From Escherichia coli DSM 30083 = JCM 1649 = ATCC 11775 (GTDB taxonomy: Bacteria; Pseudomonadota; Gammaproteobacteria; Enterobacterales; Enterobacteriaceae), in the NCBI RefSeq assembly GCF_003697165.2, contig NZ_CP033092.2, forward strand, positions 1,364,001 to 1,428,000: DNA of 64,000 nucleotides. Direction: 5' to 3'. A program made the translations under genes and the position numbers. Below the pieces are notes generated by a model, which did not search any database, was not told where the DNA came from, and was given only the letters and a program-made list of their open reading frames with translations. Shown piece after piece: positions 46,976-56,143 of the stretch; the first letter of the stretch is position 1; each line of letters starts with the position of its first letter.

Positions 46976-47120
46976 ACTGGTTATTCCTTCAAGGGGTGAG
47001 TTGTTCTTAAGGAAAGCATAAAAAAAACATGCATACAACAATCAGAACGGTTCTGTCTGCTTGCTTTTAATGCCATACCAAACGTACCATTGAGACACTT
47101 GTTTGCACAGAGGATGGCCC
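46976..47120. promoter_or_regulatory. Divergent gcvR/dapA control region
   Basis: 145 bases carrying the 5' ends of both genes. The most distinct element is the dyad CAGAAC-g-GTTCTG at 47043-47055. It resembles an operator, but I do not know its ligand protein. Confidence 0.45.
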
Positions 47121-47999
47121 ATGTTCACGGGAAGTATTGTCGCGATTGTTACTCCGATGGATGAAAAAGGTAATGTCTGTCGGGCTAGCTTGAAAAAACT
47201 GATTGATTATCATGTCGCCAGCGGTACTTCGGCGATCGTTTCTGTTGGCACCACTGGCGAGTCCGCTACCTTAAATCATGACGAACATGCTGATGTGGTG
47301 ATGATGACGCTGGAGCTGGCTGACGGGCGCATTCCGGTGATTGCCGGGACCGGTGCTAACGCTACTGCGGAAGCCATTAGCCTGACGCAGCGCTTCAATG
47401 ACAGCGGTATCGTCGGCTGCCTGACGGTAACCCCTTACTACAATCGTCCGTCGCAAGAAGGTTTGTATCAGCATTTCAAAGCCATCGCTGAACATACTGA
47501 CCTGCCGCAAATTCTGTATAATGTGCCGTCCCGTACTGGCTGCGATCTGCTCCCGGAAACGGTGGGCCGTCTGGCGAAAGTAAAAAATATTATCGGAATC
47601 AAAGAGGCAACAGGGAACTTAACGCGTGTAAACCAGATCAAAGAGCTGGTTTCAGATGATTTTGTTCTGCTGAGCGGCGATGATGCGAGCGCGCTGGACT
47701 TCATGCAATTAGGCGGTCATGGGGTTATTTCCGTTACGGCTAACGTCGCAGCGCGTGATATGGCCCAGATGTGCAAACTGGCAGCAGAAGGGCATTTTGC
47801 CGAGGCACGCGTTATTAATCAGCGTCTGATGCCATTACACAACAAACTATTTGTCGAACCCAATCCAATCCCGGTGAAATGGGCATGTAAGGAACTGGGT
47901 CTTGTGGCGACCGATACGCTGCGCCTGCCAATGACACCAATCACCGACAGTGGTCGTGAGACGGTCAGAGCGGCGCTTAAGCATGCCGGTTTGCTGTAA
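47121..47999 (+). CDS. dapA: 4-hydroxy-tetrahydrodipicolinate synthase
   Basis: 292 residues from the ATG at 47121 with a GAGG ribosome-binding site. It is the first committed step to lysine and meso-diaminopimelate. The Schiff-base lysine lies in GIKEATGNL (about 161), with Tyr133 in ILYNVPSRTG and the GTTGES motif (about 43-48). bamC follows after 16 bases, the K-12 dapA-bamC operon. Confidence 0.98.
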   Translation: MFTGSIVAIVTPMDEKGNVCRASLKKLIDYHVASGTSAIVSVGTTGESATLNHDEHADVVMMTLELADGRIPVIAGTGANATAEAISLTQRFNDSGIVGCLTVTPYYNRPSQEGLYQHFKAIAEHTDLPQILYNVPSRTGCDLLPETVGRLAKVKNIIGIKEATGNLTRVNQIKELVSDDFVLLSGDDASALDFMQLGGHGVISVTANVAARDMAQMCKLAAEGHFAEARVINQRLMPLHNKLFVEPNPIPVKWACKELGLVATDTLRLPMTPITDSGRETVRAALKHAGLL

Positions 48000-48015
48000 A
48001 GTTTAGGGAGATTTG

Positions 48016-49050
48016 ATGGCTTACTCTGTTCAAAAGTCGCGCCTGGCAAAGGTTGCGGGTGTTTCGCTTGTTTTATTACTCGCTGCCTGTAGTTCTGACT
48101 CACGCTATAAGCGTCAGGTCAGTGGTGATGAAGCCTACCTGGAAGCGGCACCGCTTGCGGAGCTTCATGCCCCGGCTGGAATGATCTTGCCGGTGACCTC
48201 CGGCGATTATGCAATCCCGGTGACCAACGGTAGTGGTGCCGTCGGTAAGGCGCTGGACATTCGTCCACCAGCCCAGCCGCTGGCACTGGTTTCTGGCGCG
48301 CGTACCCAGTTCACGGGCGATACCGCTTCATTGCTGGTGGAAAATGGTCGTGGCAATACTCTGTGGCCGCAGGTGGTTAGCGTGCTGCAGGCGAAAAACT
48401 ACACCATCACCCAACGTGATGATGCTGGTCAGACACTGACCACCGATTGGGTACAATGGAACCGTCTGGATGAAGACGAGCAGTATCGTGGTCGTTATCA
48501 AATCTCTGTTAAGCCGCAGGGTTATCAGCAGGCGGTTACGGTTAAACTGCTGAACCTGGAACAGGCGGGCAAACCGGTTGCAGACGCGGCGTCCATGCAG
48601 CGTTACAGCACGGAGATGATGAACGTTATTTCCGCCGGTCTGGATAAATCTGCCACTGACGCCGCGAACGCTGCGCAAAATCGTGCCTCCACCACTATGG
48701 ACGTACAAAGTGCAGCTGATGACACCGGTTTACCAATGCTGGTCGTACGCGGGCCGTTCAATGTGGTTTGGCAACGTCTGCCAGCTGCGCTGGAAAAAGT
48801 GGGCATGAAAGTGACTGACAGCACCCGTTCGCAGGGCAACATGGCCGTAACTTATAAGCCGCTGTCTGACAGCGAATGGCACGAACTGGGCGCGAGCGAT
48901 CCAGGTCTGGCATCCGGTGACTATAAACTGCAGGTTGGCGATTTAGATAACCGCAGCAGCCTACAGTTCATCGATCCGAAAGGTCATACTCTGACTCAGA
49001 GTCAGAACGACGCGCTGGTAGCTGTCTTCCAGGCTGCGTTTAGCAAGTAA
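48016..49050 (+). CDS. bamC: Outer membrane protein assembly factor BamC (lipoprotein)
   Basis: 344 residues from the ATG at 48016. It has lipobox LAACS (Cys about 25), then an extended unstructured N-terminal stretch that clamps BamD (about 26-95) and two helix-grip domains (about 100-212 and 229-344). It is part of the BAM complex. It ends at a terminator whose T-run abuts the purC promoter. Confidence 0.97.
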   Translation: MAYSVQKSRLAKVAGVSLVLLLAACSSDSRYKRQVSGDEAYLEAAPLAELHAPAGMILPVTSGDYAIPVTNGSGAVGKALDIRPPAQPLALVSGARTQFTGDTASLLVENGRGNTLWPQVVSVLQAKNYTITQRDDAGQTLTTDWVQWNRLDEDEQYRGRYQISVKPQGYQQAVTVKLLNLEQAGKPVADAASMQRYSTEMMNVISAGLDKSATDAANAAQNRASTTMDVQSAADDTGLPMLVVRGPFNVVWQRLPAALEKVGMKVTDSTRSQGNMAVTYKPLSDSEWHELGASDPGLASGDYKLQVGDLDNRSSLQFIDPKGHTLTQSQNDALVAVFQAAFSK

Positions 49051-49056
49051 AAATAC

Positions 49057-49083
49057 AGGGCTGGAGTCATCCGGCCCTTTTTT
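49057..49083 (+). terminator. Intrinsic terminator after bamC
   Basis: agggctgga / tccggccct stem (one G-U) with a short loop and a T6 run. Confidence 0.8.
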
Positions 49084-49087
49084 CTGA

Positions 49088-49109
49088 TATGATACGCAAA
49101 CGTGTGCGT
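49088..49109 (+). promoter_or_regulatory. purC promoter with PurR operator
   Basis: ACGCAAACGTGTGCGT at 49094-49109 differs from the PurR consensus palindrome by one base. A -10 like TATGAT (49088-49093) lies directly before it; no strong -35 is seen. The operator would then cover the start site. Confidence 0.88.
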
Positions 49110-49155
49110 CGGCAGAAAAACGCGATTTTAGCGGTAATTCGCACGAAATTTGTTT

Positions 49156-49207
<52 letters not shown>

Positions 49208-49262
49208 CACACCAGACAGCAAAAGATTTTAAAACGTTAATTCACACCCAGGAGTGATAAAG

Positions 49263-49976
49263 ATGCAAAAGCAAGCTGAGTTGTATCGTGGTAAAGCGAA
49301 AACCGTATACAGCACGGAAAACCCGGACCTGTTGGTGCTCGAATTCCGCAATGATACGTCAGCAGGGGATGGCGCGCGCATTGAGCAGTTTGATCGCAAA
49401 GGTATGGTGAACAACAAGTTCAACTACTTCATTATGAGCAAACTGGCTGAAGCGGGTATCCCGACTCAAATGGAGCGTCTGCTCTCCGATACCGAATGTC
49501 TGGTGAAAAAGCTGGATATGGTGCCGGTTGAGTGTGTCGTGCGTAACCGTGCTGCTGGCTCTCTGGTGAAACGTCTTGGAATCGAAGAAGGTATTGAGCT
49601 GAACCCGCCACTGTTCGATCTGTTCCTGAAAAACGACGCCATGCACGATCCGATGGTCAACGAATCTTACTGCGAAACCTTTGGCTGGGTGAGCAAAGAG
49701 AACCTGGCGCGTATGAAAGAGCTGACCTACAAAGCGAACGACGTGCTGAAAAAACTGTTCGATGATGCTGGTCTCATTCTGGTCGACTTCAAGCTGGAGT
49801 TTGGCCTGTACAAAGGTGAAGTGGTACTGGGCGATGAGTTCTCCCCGGACGGCAGCCGCCTGTGGGACAAAGAAACGCTGGAGAAAATGGACAAAGACCG
49901 TTTCCGACAGAGCCTCGGTGGCCTGATCGAAGCCTATGAAGCCGTTGCCCGCCGCCTGGGTGTACAGCTGGACTGA
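49263..49976 (+). CDS. purC: SAICAR synthetase
   Basis: 237 residues from the ATG at 49263 with an AGGAGTGA ribosome-binding site. It ligates aspartate to CAIR with ATP in purine synthesis. The nucleotide-binding beta hairpin YRGKAKTVY, the SAICAR signature RNRAAGS and LVDFKLEFG are present. Control by PurR is inferred from the operator upstream. Confidence 0.98.
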
Positions 49977-49992
49977 TTTTTCTGTTCATCAT

Positions 49993-50017
49993 CTTGCCGT
50001 GCTGCTGGCACGGCAAG
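49993..50017 (+). terminator. Hairpin after purC
   Basis: Perfect 10-bp stem cttgccgtgc / gcacggcaag with a 5-base loop. There is no T-run after it, so it is only a candidate. Confidence 0.5.
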
Positions 50018-50143
50018 ACAACCGCTCTCATAAGATGTGCATTGAACGCTCATTCCTCCGCCATTTCATCCCGCTTTCCTGTGGTAATCTTCCTCTGAAC
50101 CACCTACGATCATTTCTATAATGAATATAATGTTGAGGTATCT

Positions 50144-51007
50144 ATGCGTTGGCAAGGGCGACGTGAAAGTGACAATGTTGAAGACAGGCGCAACAGCTCT
50201 GGTGGTCCGTCTATGGGCGGTCCCGGTTTTCGCCTGCCAAGCGGTAAAGGCGGGCTGATTTTACTGATAGTCGTGCTGGTTGCAGGCTACTATGGCGTTG
50301 ATTTAACCGGGTTGATGACCGGACAGCCGGTTTCCCAACAGCAATCAACGCGGTCAATTAGCCCTAATGAAGACGAAGCCGCAAAATTCACCTCGGTGAT
50401 TCTGGCAACCACGGAAGACACCTGGGGACAGCAATTCGAGAAGATGGGTAAAACCTATCAGCAACCGAAGCTGGTCATGTACCGTGGAATGACGCGTACC
50501 GGCTGCGGGGCGGGCCAGTCCATAATGGGGCCATTCTATTGCCCGGCGGATGGCACAGTTTATATCGATCTCTCCTTCTATGATGACATGAAAGACAAAC
50601 TTGGCGCGGATGGCGATTTTGCCCAGGGGTACGTTATCGCTCATGAAGTCGGTCATCATGTGCAGAAACTGTTAGGCATCGAGCCGAAAGTTCGTCAACT
50701 GCAACAAAACGCGACGCAGGCGGAAGTAAACCGCTTATCTGTGCGTATGGAACTCCAGGCCGACTGTTTTGCCGGTGTCTGGGGGCATAGTATGCAGCAG
50801 CAAGGTGTTCTGGAAACCGGCGATCTGGAAGAGGCGCTAAACGCGGCGCAGGCCATCGGCGATGACCGTTTACAACAGCAAAGTCAGGGGCGAGTAGTAC
50901 CAGACAGTTTCACTCATGGCACTTCTCAGCAACGCTACAGCTGGTTTAAACGTGGTTTCGACAGCGGCGATCCGGCACAATGCAATACTTTTGGTAAAAG
51001 CATTTAA
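50144..51007 (+). CDS. ypfJ: YpfJ, neutral zinc metallopeptidase-like membrane protein
   Basis: 287 residues. A short cytoplasmic Gly/Arg-rich start and one transmembrane helix (about 36-55) precede a periplasmic domain of the putative neutral zinc metallopeptidase family (PF04228) with [10 protein letters not shown] (HExxH near residue 168). The downstream ELQADCFAG supplies a third metal ligand. The substrate is unknown. tmcA begins 14 bases later. Confidence 0.92.
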
Positions 51008-51021
51008 CTTCCGGGGCAGGG

Positions 51022-53037
51022 ATGGCTGAACTGACTGCGCTTCACACATTAACAGCGCAAATGAAACGTGAAGGGATCCGCCGCTTGCTGGTGTTGAGCG
51101 GGGAAGAGCGTTGGTGTTTTGATCATGCGCTTAAGTTGCGTGATGCCTTACCTGGCGACTGGCTGTGGATTTCGCCGCAGCCAGATGCTGAAAACCACTG
51201 TTCTCCCTCGGCACTACAAACTTTACTTGGGCGCGAGTTCCGGCATGCGGTATTCGACGCCCGCCAAGGCTTTGATGCCGCTGCCTTTGCGGCACTTAGC
51301 GGAACGTTGAAAGCGGGAAGCTGGCTGGTGTTGTTACTCCCTGTATGGGATGAGTGGGAAAACCAACCTGATGCCGACTCGCTGCGCTGGAGTGATTGCC
51401 CTGACCCTATTGCGACGCCGCATTTTGTCCAGCATTTCAAACGCGTACTTACGGCGAATAACGACGCTATCCTCTGGCGGCAAAACCAGCCGTTCTCGTT
51501 GGCGCATTTTACTCCCCGTACTGACTGGCACCCCGCTACCGGCGCACCACAACCAGAACAACAGCAACTCTTACAGCAGCTACTGACCATGCCGCCGGGC
51601 GTGGCAGCGGTAACTGCTGCGCGTGGGCGCGGTAAGTCGGCGTTGGCAGGGCAACTCATTTCTCGTATTGCGGGCAGTGCGATTGTCACCGCGCCCGCAA
51701 AAGCGGCAACGGATGTACTGGCACAATTTGCGGGTGAGAAGTTTCGCTTTATTGCACCGGATGCCTTGTTAGCCAGCGATGAGCAAGCCGACTGGCTGGT
51801 GGTCGATGAAGCCGCAGCTATACCTGCGCCGTTGTTGTATCAACTGGTATCGCGTTTTCCTCGAACGTTGTTAACCACTACGGTGCAGGGCTACGAAGGC
51901 ACCGGACGTGGTTTTTTGCTGAAATTTTGCGCTCGCTTTCCGCATTTACACCGTTTTGAACTACAACAGCCGATCCGTTGGGCGCAGGGATGCCCGCTGG
52001 AAAAAATGGTTAGTGAGGCACTGGTGTTTGACGATGAAAACTTCACCCATACACCACAAGGCAATATCGTTATTTCCGCATTTGAACAGACGTTATGGCG
52101 AAGCGAGCCAGAAACGCCGTTAAAGGTTTATCAATTATTGTCTGGTGCGCACTACCGGACTTCGCCGCTGGATTTACGCCGCATGATGGATGCACCAGGT
52201 CAACATTTTTTACAGGCGGCTGGCGAAAACGAGATTGCCGGGGCGCTGTGGCTGGTGGATGAGGGCGGATTATCTCAAGAACTCAGTCAGGCGGTATGGG
52301 CAGGTTTTCGTCGCCCGCGGGGTAATCTGGTGGCCCAGTCGCTGGCGGCGCACGGCAGCAATCCACTGGCGGCGACATTGCGCGGAAGGCGGGTCAGCCG
52401 AATAGCAGTTCATCCGGCTCGTCAGCGGGAAGGCACAGGTCAGCAACTGATTGCTGGTGCTTTGCAATATATTCATGACCTCGACTATCTTTCGGTGAGT
52501 TTTGGTTACACCGAGGAGTTATGGCGTTTCTGGCAACGCTGCGGTTTTGTGCTGGTGCGAATGGGTAATCATCGTGAAGCCAGCAGCGGTTGCTATACGG
52601 CGATGGCGCTGTTACCGATGAGTGATGCGGGTAAACAACTGGCTGAACGTGAGCATTACCGTTTACGTCGCGATGCGCAAGCTCTCGCGCAGTGGAATGG
52701 CGAAATGCTTCCTGTTGATCCACTAAACGATGCCGTCCTTTCTGACGACGACTGGCTTGAACTGGCCGGTTTTGCTTTCACTCATCGTCCGCTATTAACA
52801 TCGTTAGGTTGCTTATTGCGTTTGCTACAAACCAGCGAACTGGCATTACCGGCGCTGCGTGGGCGTTTACAGAAAAACGCCAGTGACGCGCAGTTATGTA
52901 CCACACTTAAACTTTCAGGCCGTAAGCTGTTACTGGTTCGCCAGCGGGAAGAGGCCGCGCAGGCGCTATTCGCACTTGATGATGTTCGCACTGAGCGTCT
53001 GCGCGATCGCATAACGCAATGGCAATTTTTTCACTGA
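51022..53037 (+). CDS. tmcA: tRNA(Met) cytidine acetyltransferase TmcA
   Basis: 671 residues. An N-terminal DUF1726 domain is followed by an RNA-helicase-like ATPase with P-loop ARGRGKSALAG (about 196-206) and a DEAA box (WLVVDEAAAIPAP). A GNAT acetyltransferase domain (about 360-530, RIAVHPARQREGTGQQL) and a tRNA-binding tail complete it. It makes N4-acetylcytidine at the wobble base of elongator tRNA-Met. Confidence 0.97.
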   Translation: MAELTALHTLTAQMKREGIRRLLVLSGEERWCFDHALKLRDALPGDWLWISPQPDAENHCSPSALQTLLGREFRHAVFDARQGFDAAAFAALSGTLKAGSWLVLLLPVWDEWENQPDADSLRWSDCPDPIATPHFVQHFKRVLTANNDAILWRQNQPFSLAHFTPRTDWHPATGAPQPEQQQLLQQLLTMPPGVAAVTAARGRGKSALAGQLISRIAGSAIVTAPAKAATDVLAQFAGEKFRFIAPDALLASDEQADWLVVDEAAAIPAPLLYQLVSRFPRTLLTTTVQGYEGTGRGFLLKFCARFPHLHRFELQQPIRWAQGCPLEKMVSEALVFDDENFTHTPQGNIVISAFEQTLWRSEPETPLKVYQLLSGAHYRTSPLDLRRMMDAPGQHFLQAAGENEIAGALWLVDEGGLSQELSQAVWAGFRRPRGNLVAQSLAAHGSNPLAATLRGRRVSRIAVHPARQREGTGQQLIAGALQYIHDLDYLSVSFGYTEELWRFWQRCGFVLVRMGNHREASSGCYTAMALLPMSDAGKQLAEREHYRLRRDAQALAQWNGEMLPVDPLNDAVLSDDDWLELAGFAFTHRPLLTSLGCLLRLLQTSELALPALRGRLQKNASDAQLCTTLKLSGRKLLLVRQREEAAQALFALDDVRTERLRDRITQWQFFH

Positions 53038-53110
53038 CTCCTTCAATTTTCTCCCATGGTCATTGTGAGTCAGCGGCGTAAAATTAATGACATCAGTTAA
53101 GGAGTTCGCC

Positions 53111-53809
53111 ATGAAACATGACCATTTTGTTGTTCAAAGCCCGGATAAACCAGCACAACAGTTGTTACTGCTTTTCCACGGTGTCGGGGATAACCCGGTG
53201 GCAATGGGGGAAATAGGTAGCTGGTTTGCGCCGCTGTTTCCTGATGCGCTGGTGGTGAGTGTCGGTGGCGCGGAGCCGAGCGGTAATCCGGCGGGGCGTC
53301 AGTGGTTTTCGGTGCAGGGTATTACGGAAGATAATCGCCAGGCGCGTGTGAATGCCATCATGCCGACGTTTATTGAGACGGTGCGCTACTGGCAGAAACA
53401 AAGCGGAGTAGGGGCTAATGCCACGGCGCTAATCGGTTTCTCACAAGGCGCGATTATGGCGCTGGAGAGCATTAAAGCCGAACCGGGCCTTGCTTCGCGC
53501 GTCATTGCCTTCAACGGACGCTACGCGAGCCTGCCGGAAACCGCGTCTACAGCCACAACAATTCACTTGATTCATGGCGGTGAAGATCCGGTTATCGATC
53601 TGGCGCATGCGGTTGCGGCGCAGGAAGCGTTAATCAGTGCCGGTGGCGATGTGACGCTGGATATCGTGGAGGATTTAGGCCATGCGATCGACAATCGCAG
53701 TATGCAATTAGCCCTGGATCACTTGCGTTATACCATTCCGAAACATTATTTCGACGAAGCGCTAAGTGGCGGTAAGCCTGGCGATGATGATGTGATTGAA
53801 ATGATGTAA
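53111..53809 (+). CDS. ypfH: YpfH, alpha/beta hydrolase (carboxylesterase)
   Basis: 232 residues from the ATG at 53111 (TTAAGGAG upstream). It has the serine-hydrolase nucleophile elbow GFSQGA, the oxyanion region LFHGVGDN, and downstream acid and His in HGGEDPVIDL and GHAIDN. It belongs to the phospholipase/carboxylesterase (PF02230) family; esterase activity is known for the K-12 protein, but its natural substrate is not. Confidence 0.93.
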   Translation: MKHDHFVVQSPDKPAQQLLLLFHGVGDNPVAMGEIGSWFAPLFPDALVVSVGGAEPSGNPAGRQWFSVQGITEDNRQARVNAIMPTFIETVRYWQKQSGVGANATALIGFSQGAIMALESIKAEPGLASRVIAFNGRYASLPETASTATTIHLIHGGEDPVIDLAHAVAAQEALISAGGDVTLDIVEDLGHAIDNRSMQLALDHLRYTIPKHYFDEALSGGKPGDDDVIEMM

Positions 53810-53814
53810 TAATA

Positions 53815-53883
53815 GCCGGGTAGGCCTGATAAGACTGTATCAGGCATCATGGCCGGATGCGGCGTTAACGCCTTATCCGGCCA
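53815..53883. repeat. REP/BIME element between ypfH and ypfN
   Basis: A diverged unit (gccgggtaggcctgataagac...) is followed by a clear REP, tggccggatgcggcgttaac...ttatccggcca. It lies between convergent genes. Confidence 0.9.
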
Positions 53884-53889
53884 CTTAGC

Positions 53890-54090
53890 TTACTTCTTCG
53901 GTTGATCCTTTTTCGGCCAGTCGTCGTCATCGTCCCACTTATCGTTGAAATCACGATGCGGGGGAAGCTCCGGCTTGTTGGCGAGAAATTTCTTATGGTC
54001 GACGCGCTTGAGATCTTTAATCACGTTCAGCAGGACGCCTACCAAAAAGACAATCACCAGAATCCACCAATATTTAGCCAGCCAGTCCAT
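53890..54090 (-). CDS. ypfN: YpfN, small membrane protein
   Basis: 66 residues from the ATG at 54090 with an AGAGGAAATAAGC leader. One transmembrane helix near the N-terminus (about 4-24, [21 protein letters not shown]) is followed by a hydrophilic tail rich in Asp and Lys ([18 protein letters not shown]). It belongs to UPF0370. The function is unknown. It lies 27 bases downstream of dapE, probably in the yffB-dapE-ypfN unit. Confidence 0.9.
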
Positions 54091-54117
54091 GCTTATTTCC
54101 TCTTGCAGAACCACTCA

Positions 54118-55245
54118 TCAGGCGACGAGCTGTTCCATGATACGTTGATACATACGGGCAAGTAGCTGCAGGTCGGCAGCGTTCACACATTCATTAATTT
54201 TATGAATCGTGGCATTGACCGGCCCGAGTTCCACCACCTGCGCCCCCATGCGGGCAATAAAGCGCCCGTCGGACGTTCCGCCTGTGGTCAGTAGCTGCGG
54301 TTTAATTTCATTATAGTGCTCAACCGCGTTAACGACCGCATCCACCAGTTTACCGCGCGCGGTCAAAAATGGCTGCCCGGAAAGCCACCAATCCACCGTA
54401 TAGCGCAGTTGATGTTTTTCAAGCAGGGCAAGCACCTGCGCTTTGATCATCTCATCCGTCAGTTCGGTGCTAAAGCGGAAGTTAAACTGCACAAACAGTT
54501 CACCTGGAATAACGTTGTTACTGCCCGTTCCCGCCTGAATATTGGCAATCTGCATACTGGTCGCCGGGAAGAATTCATTACCCTGATCCCACTCAATAGC
54601 CACTAATTCATTAATGAAAGGTGCTGCGCGATGTACCGGATTGTCAGCCAGATGTGGGTAGGCAACATGCCCCTGAACGCCATGAATGGTAAGGTTGCAG
54701 GTTAACGATCCGCGACGACCATTTTTCACCACATCACCTACCACTTCGATACTCGACGGTTCGCCAACCAGGCAGTAATCGAGACGCTCATTACGTGCCA
54801 TTAACGCTTCGACGACTTTTACCGTACCATTGTGTGCACTGGCTTCTTCATCAGAGGTGATCAGAAATGCCAGTCGCCCCGTATGGTTGGGATGTTGTGC
54901 GACAAAACGTTCTGCAGCTACCACCATCGCCGCCAGCGAGCCTTTCATATCTGCCGCACCGCGCCCGAATAACATGCCGTCACGAATGGTTGGTTCAAAC
55001 GGCGGATTGATCCAACGGTCGGCGTCGCCAGGCGGCACCACGTCGGTATGCCCGGCAAAGGCTAACGTTTCACCCTGCCCACGCCATGCCCAAAAATTCT
55101 GCGTATCGGCAAAGTCCATGCGTTCAACGGTAAAACCGATCGCCTGCAAACGTTCAATCAACAAAGCCTGGCATCCTGCGTCATCAGGACTCAGGGAAGG
55201 GCGGCGAATAAGCTGTTGTGTCAGCTCAATAACCGGGCACGACAT
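54118..55245 (-). CDS. dapE: Succinyl-diaminopimelate desuccinylase
   Basis: 375 residues, M20 family. Zinc ligands and catalytic residues lie in [31 protein letters not shown] and NATIHKINE. It produces LL-diaminopimelate for lysine and peptidoglycan, complementing dapA elsewhere in the window. It begins 3 bases after the yffB stop. Confidence 0.98.
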
Positions 55246-55248
55246 AGA

Positions 55249-55605
55249 CTACACCTCATGGAAAAATTGCTGATAACTGGATTCACTGAAACCCAGCAGC
55301 ATAGGCTTACCAGGCGCGCAGAGCAATGGACGTTTGATAATTGCAGGCATTTCAGTCATTAATGTCGCCGCAGAGGCCGCATCGGTGATTTTATTGCGGG
55401 TGGTTTCGTCCAGTTTACGCCAGGTTGTACCACGGGTGTTGAGTAACGCTTCCCAGCCTAATTCGTTGATAAAACCGTTCAATAATTCGTTGTCCAATCC
55501 ATCGACGCGGTAATCATGAAAACGATAGTCGATGTTATTGGCTTCCAGCCAACGGCGAGCCTTTTTAATGGTGTCACAATTTTTGATGCCGTAAAGTGTA
55601 ACCAT
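55249..55605 (-). CDS. yffB: YffB, ArsC/Spx-family thioredoxin-fold protein
   Basis: 118 residues. N-terminal LYGIKNCDTIKKARRWL has a single cysteine (about residue 10) in the ArsC-like position. It matches YffB, structurally an ArsC homologue that lacks proven arsenate reductase activity. Its role is unknown. It is the first gene of yffB-dapE-ypfN. Confidence 0.92.
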   Translation of the reverse strand: MVTLYGIKNCDTIKKARRWLEANNIDYRFHDYRVDGLDNELLNGFINELGWEALLNTRGTTWRKLDETTRNKITDAASAATLMTEMPAIIKRPLLCAPGKPMLLGFSESSYQQFFHEV

Positions 55606-55985
55606 AATGAATCCTTTTTCGATTTATGAGAATAAATACTCATTTAAAGGTGAAAACATTTTGCCTGCAAATGATTATCAGGAAATATAACATTATCGAA
55701 GTATTCAAATTAACAACTATTAAATAACATTAAACATTTTTAACGTAAACATTAAGAATATTCATCTTGTTATCTGTCTGTATTTTAACCAGAATTAAAT
55801 CAGTATTAGATGCCGTATGAATATCTCGAAATGTTGCGGTGTATCACATACAAATCATCACCGCAGGACCATAGTATTTACATAAGGTTTGTCCCCCGGA
55901 GGTAGTCATCGCAGCAATCGAGTAAATTAGCTTCACCACGGTATATTGTTTCCGTAGAATACCCATAATTATAAGAGAGGTTGTT
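55606..55985. promoter_or_regulatory. AT-rich divergent region between yffB and ypfM
   Basis: 380 bases with no credible larger gene. It is very A+T-rich from 55620 to 55800. On the + side, an AATTATAAGAGAGG stretch near 55966-55979 gives both a -10-like word and the ypfM ribosome-binding site. I see no clear operator. Confidence 0.55.
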
Positions 55986-56045
55986 ATGATTGAACGTGAA
56001 CTGGGGAACTGGAAAGACTTTATCGAAGTTATGCTTCGTAAGTAA
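55986..56045 (+). CDS. ypfM: YpfM, 19-residue small protein
   Basis: An ATG after AGAGAGG opens a 19-codon frame, MIERELGNWKDFIEVMLRK, which I recognise as YpfM of K-12, a verified small protein. It is amphipathic and helical by composition, with hydrophobic residues spaced for one face. The function is unknown. A hairpin aagaacc / ggttctt (56070-56092) follows, and then the shared terminator with acrD. Confidence 0.88.
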   Translation: MIERELGNWKDFIEVMLRK

Positions 56046-56106
56046 TTCCTGAGACAAAGTACAAACAGCAAGAACCCGCTGAGCAGGTTCTTAATCGGAA
56101 AGTTGA

Positions 56107-56139
56107 AAAGGGCGACACATTGGCATGTCGCCTTTTTTA
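56107..56139. terminator. Bidirectional terminator between ypfM and acrD
   Basis: aaaagggcgaca / tgtcgcctttttt stem flanked by an A-run on the left and a T-run on the right, so it can stop transcripts from both sides. Confidence 0.85.
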
Positions 56140-56143
56140 TTGC

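Noticed and set aside
55844..56071. 75-codon minus-strand frame opposite ypfM
   Set aside because: It has no ribosome-binding site and lies over the AT-rich control region and ypfM. The composition is that of random AT-rich DNA.
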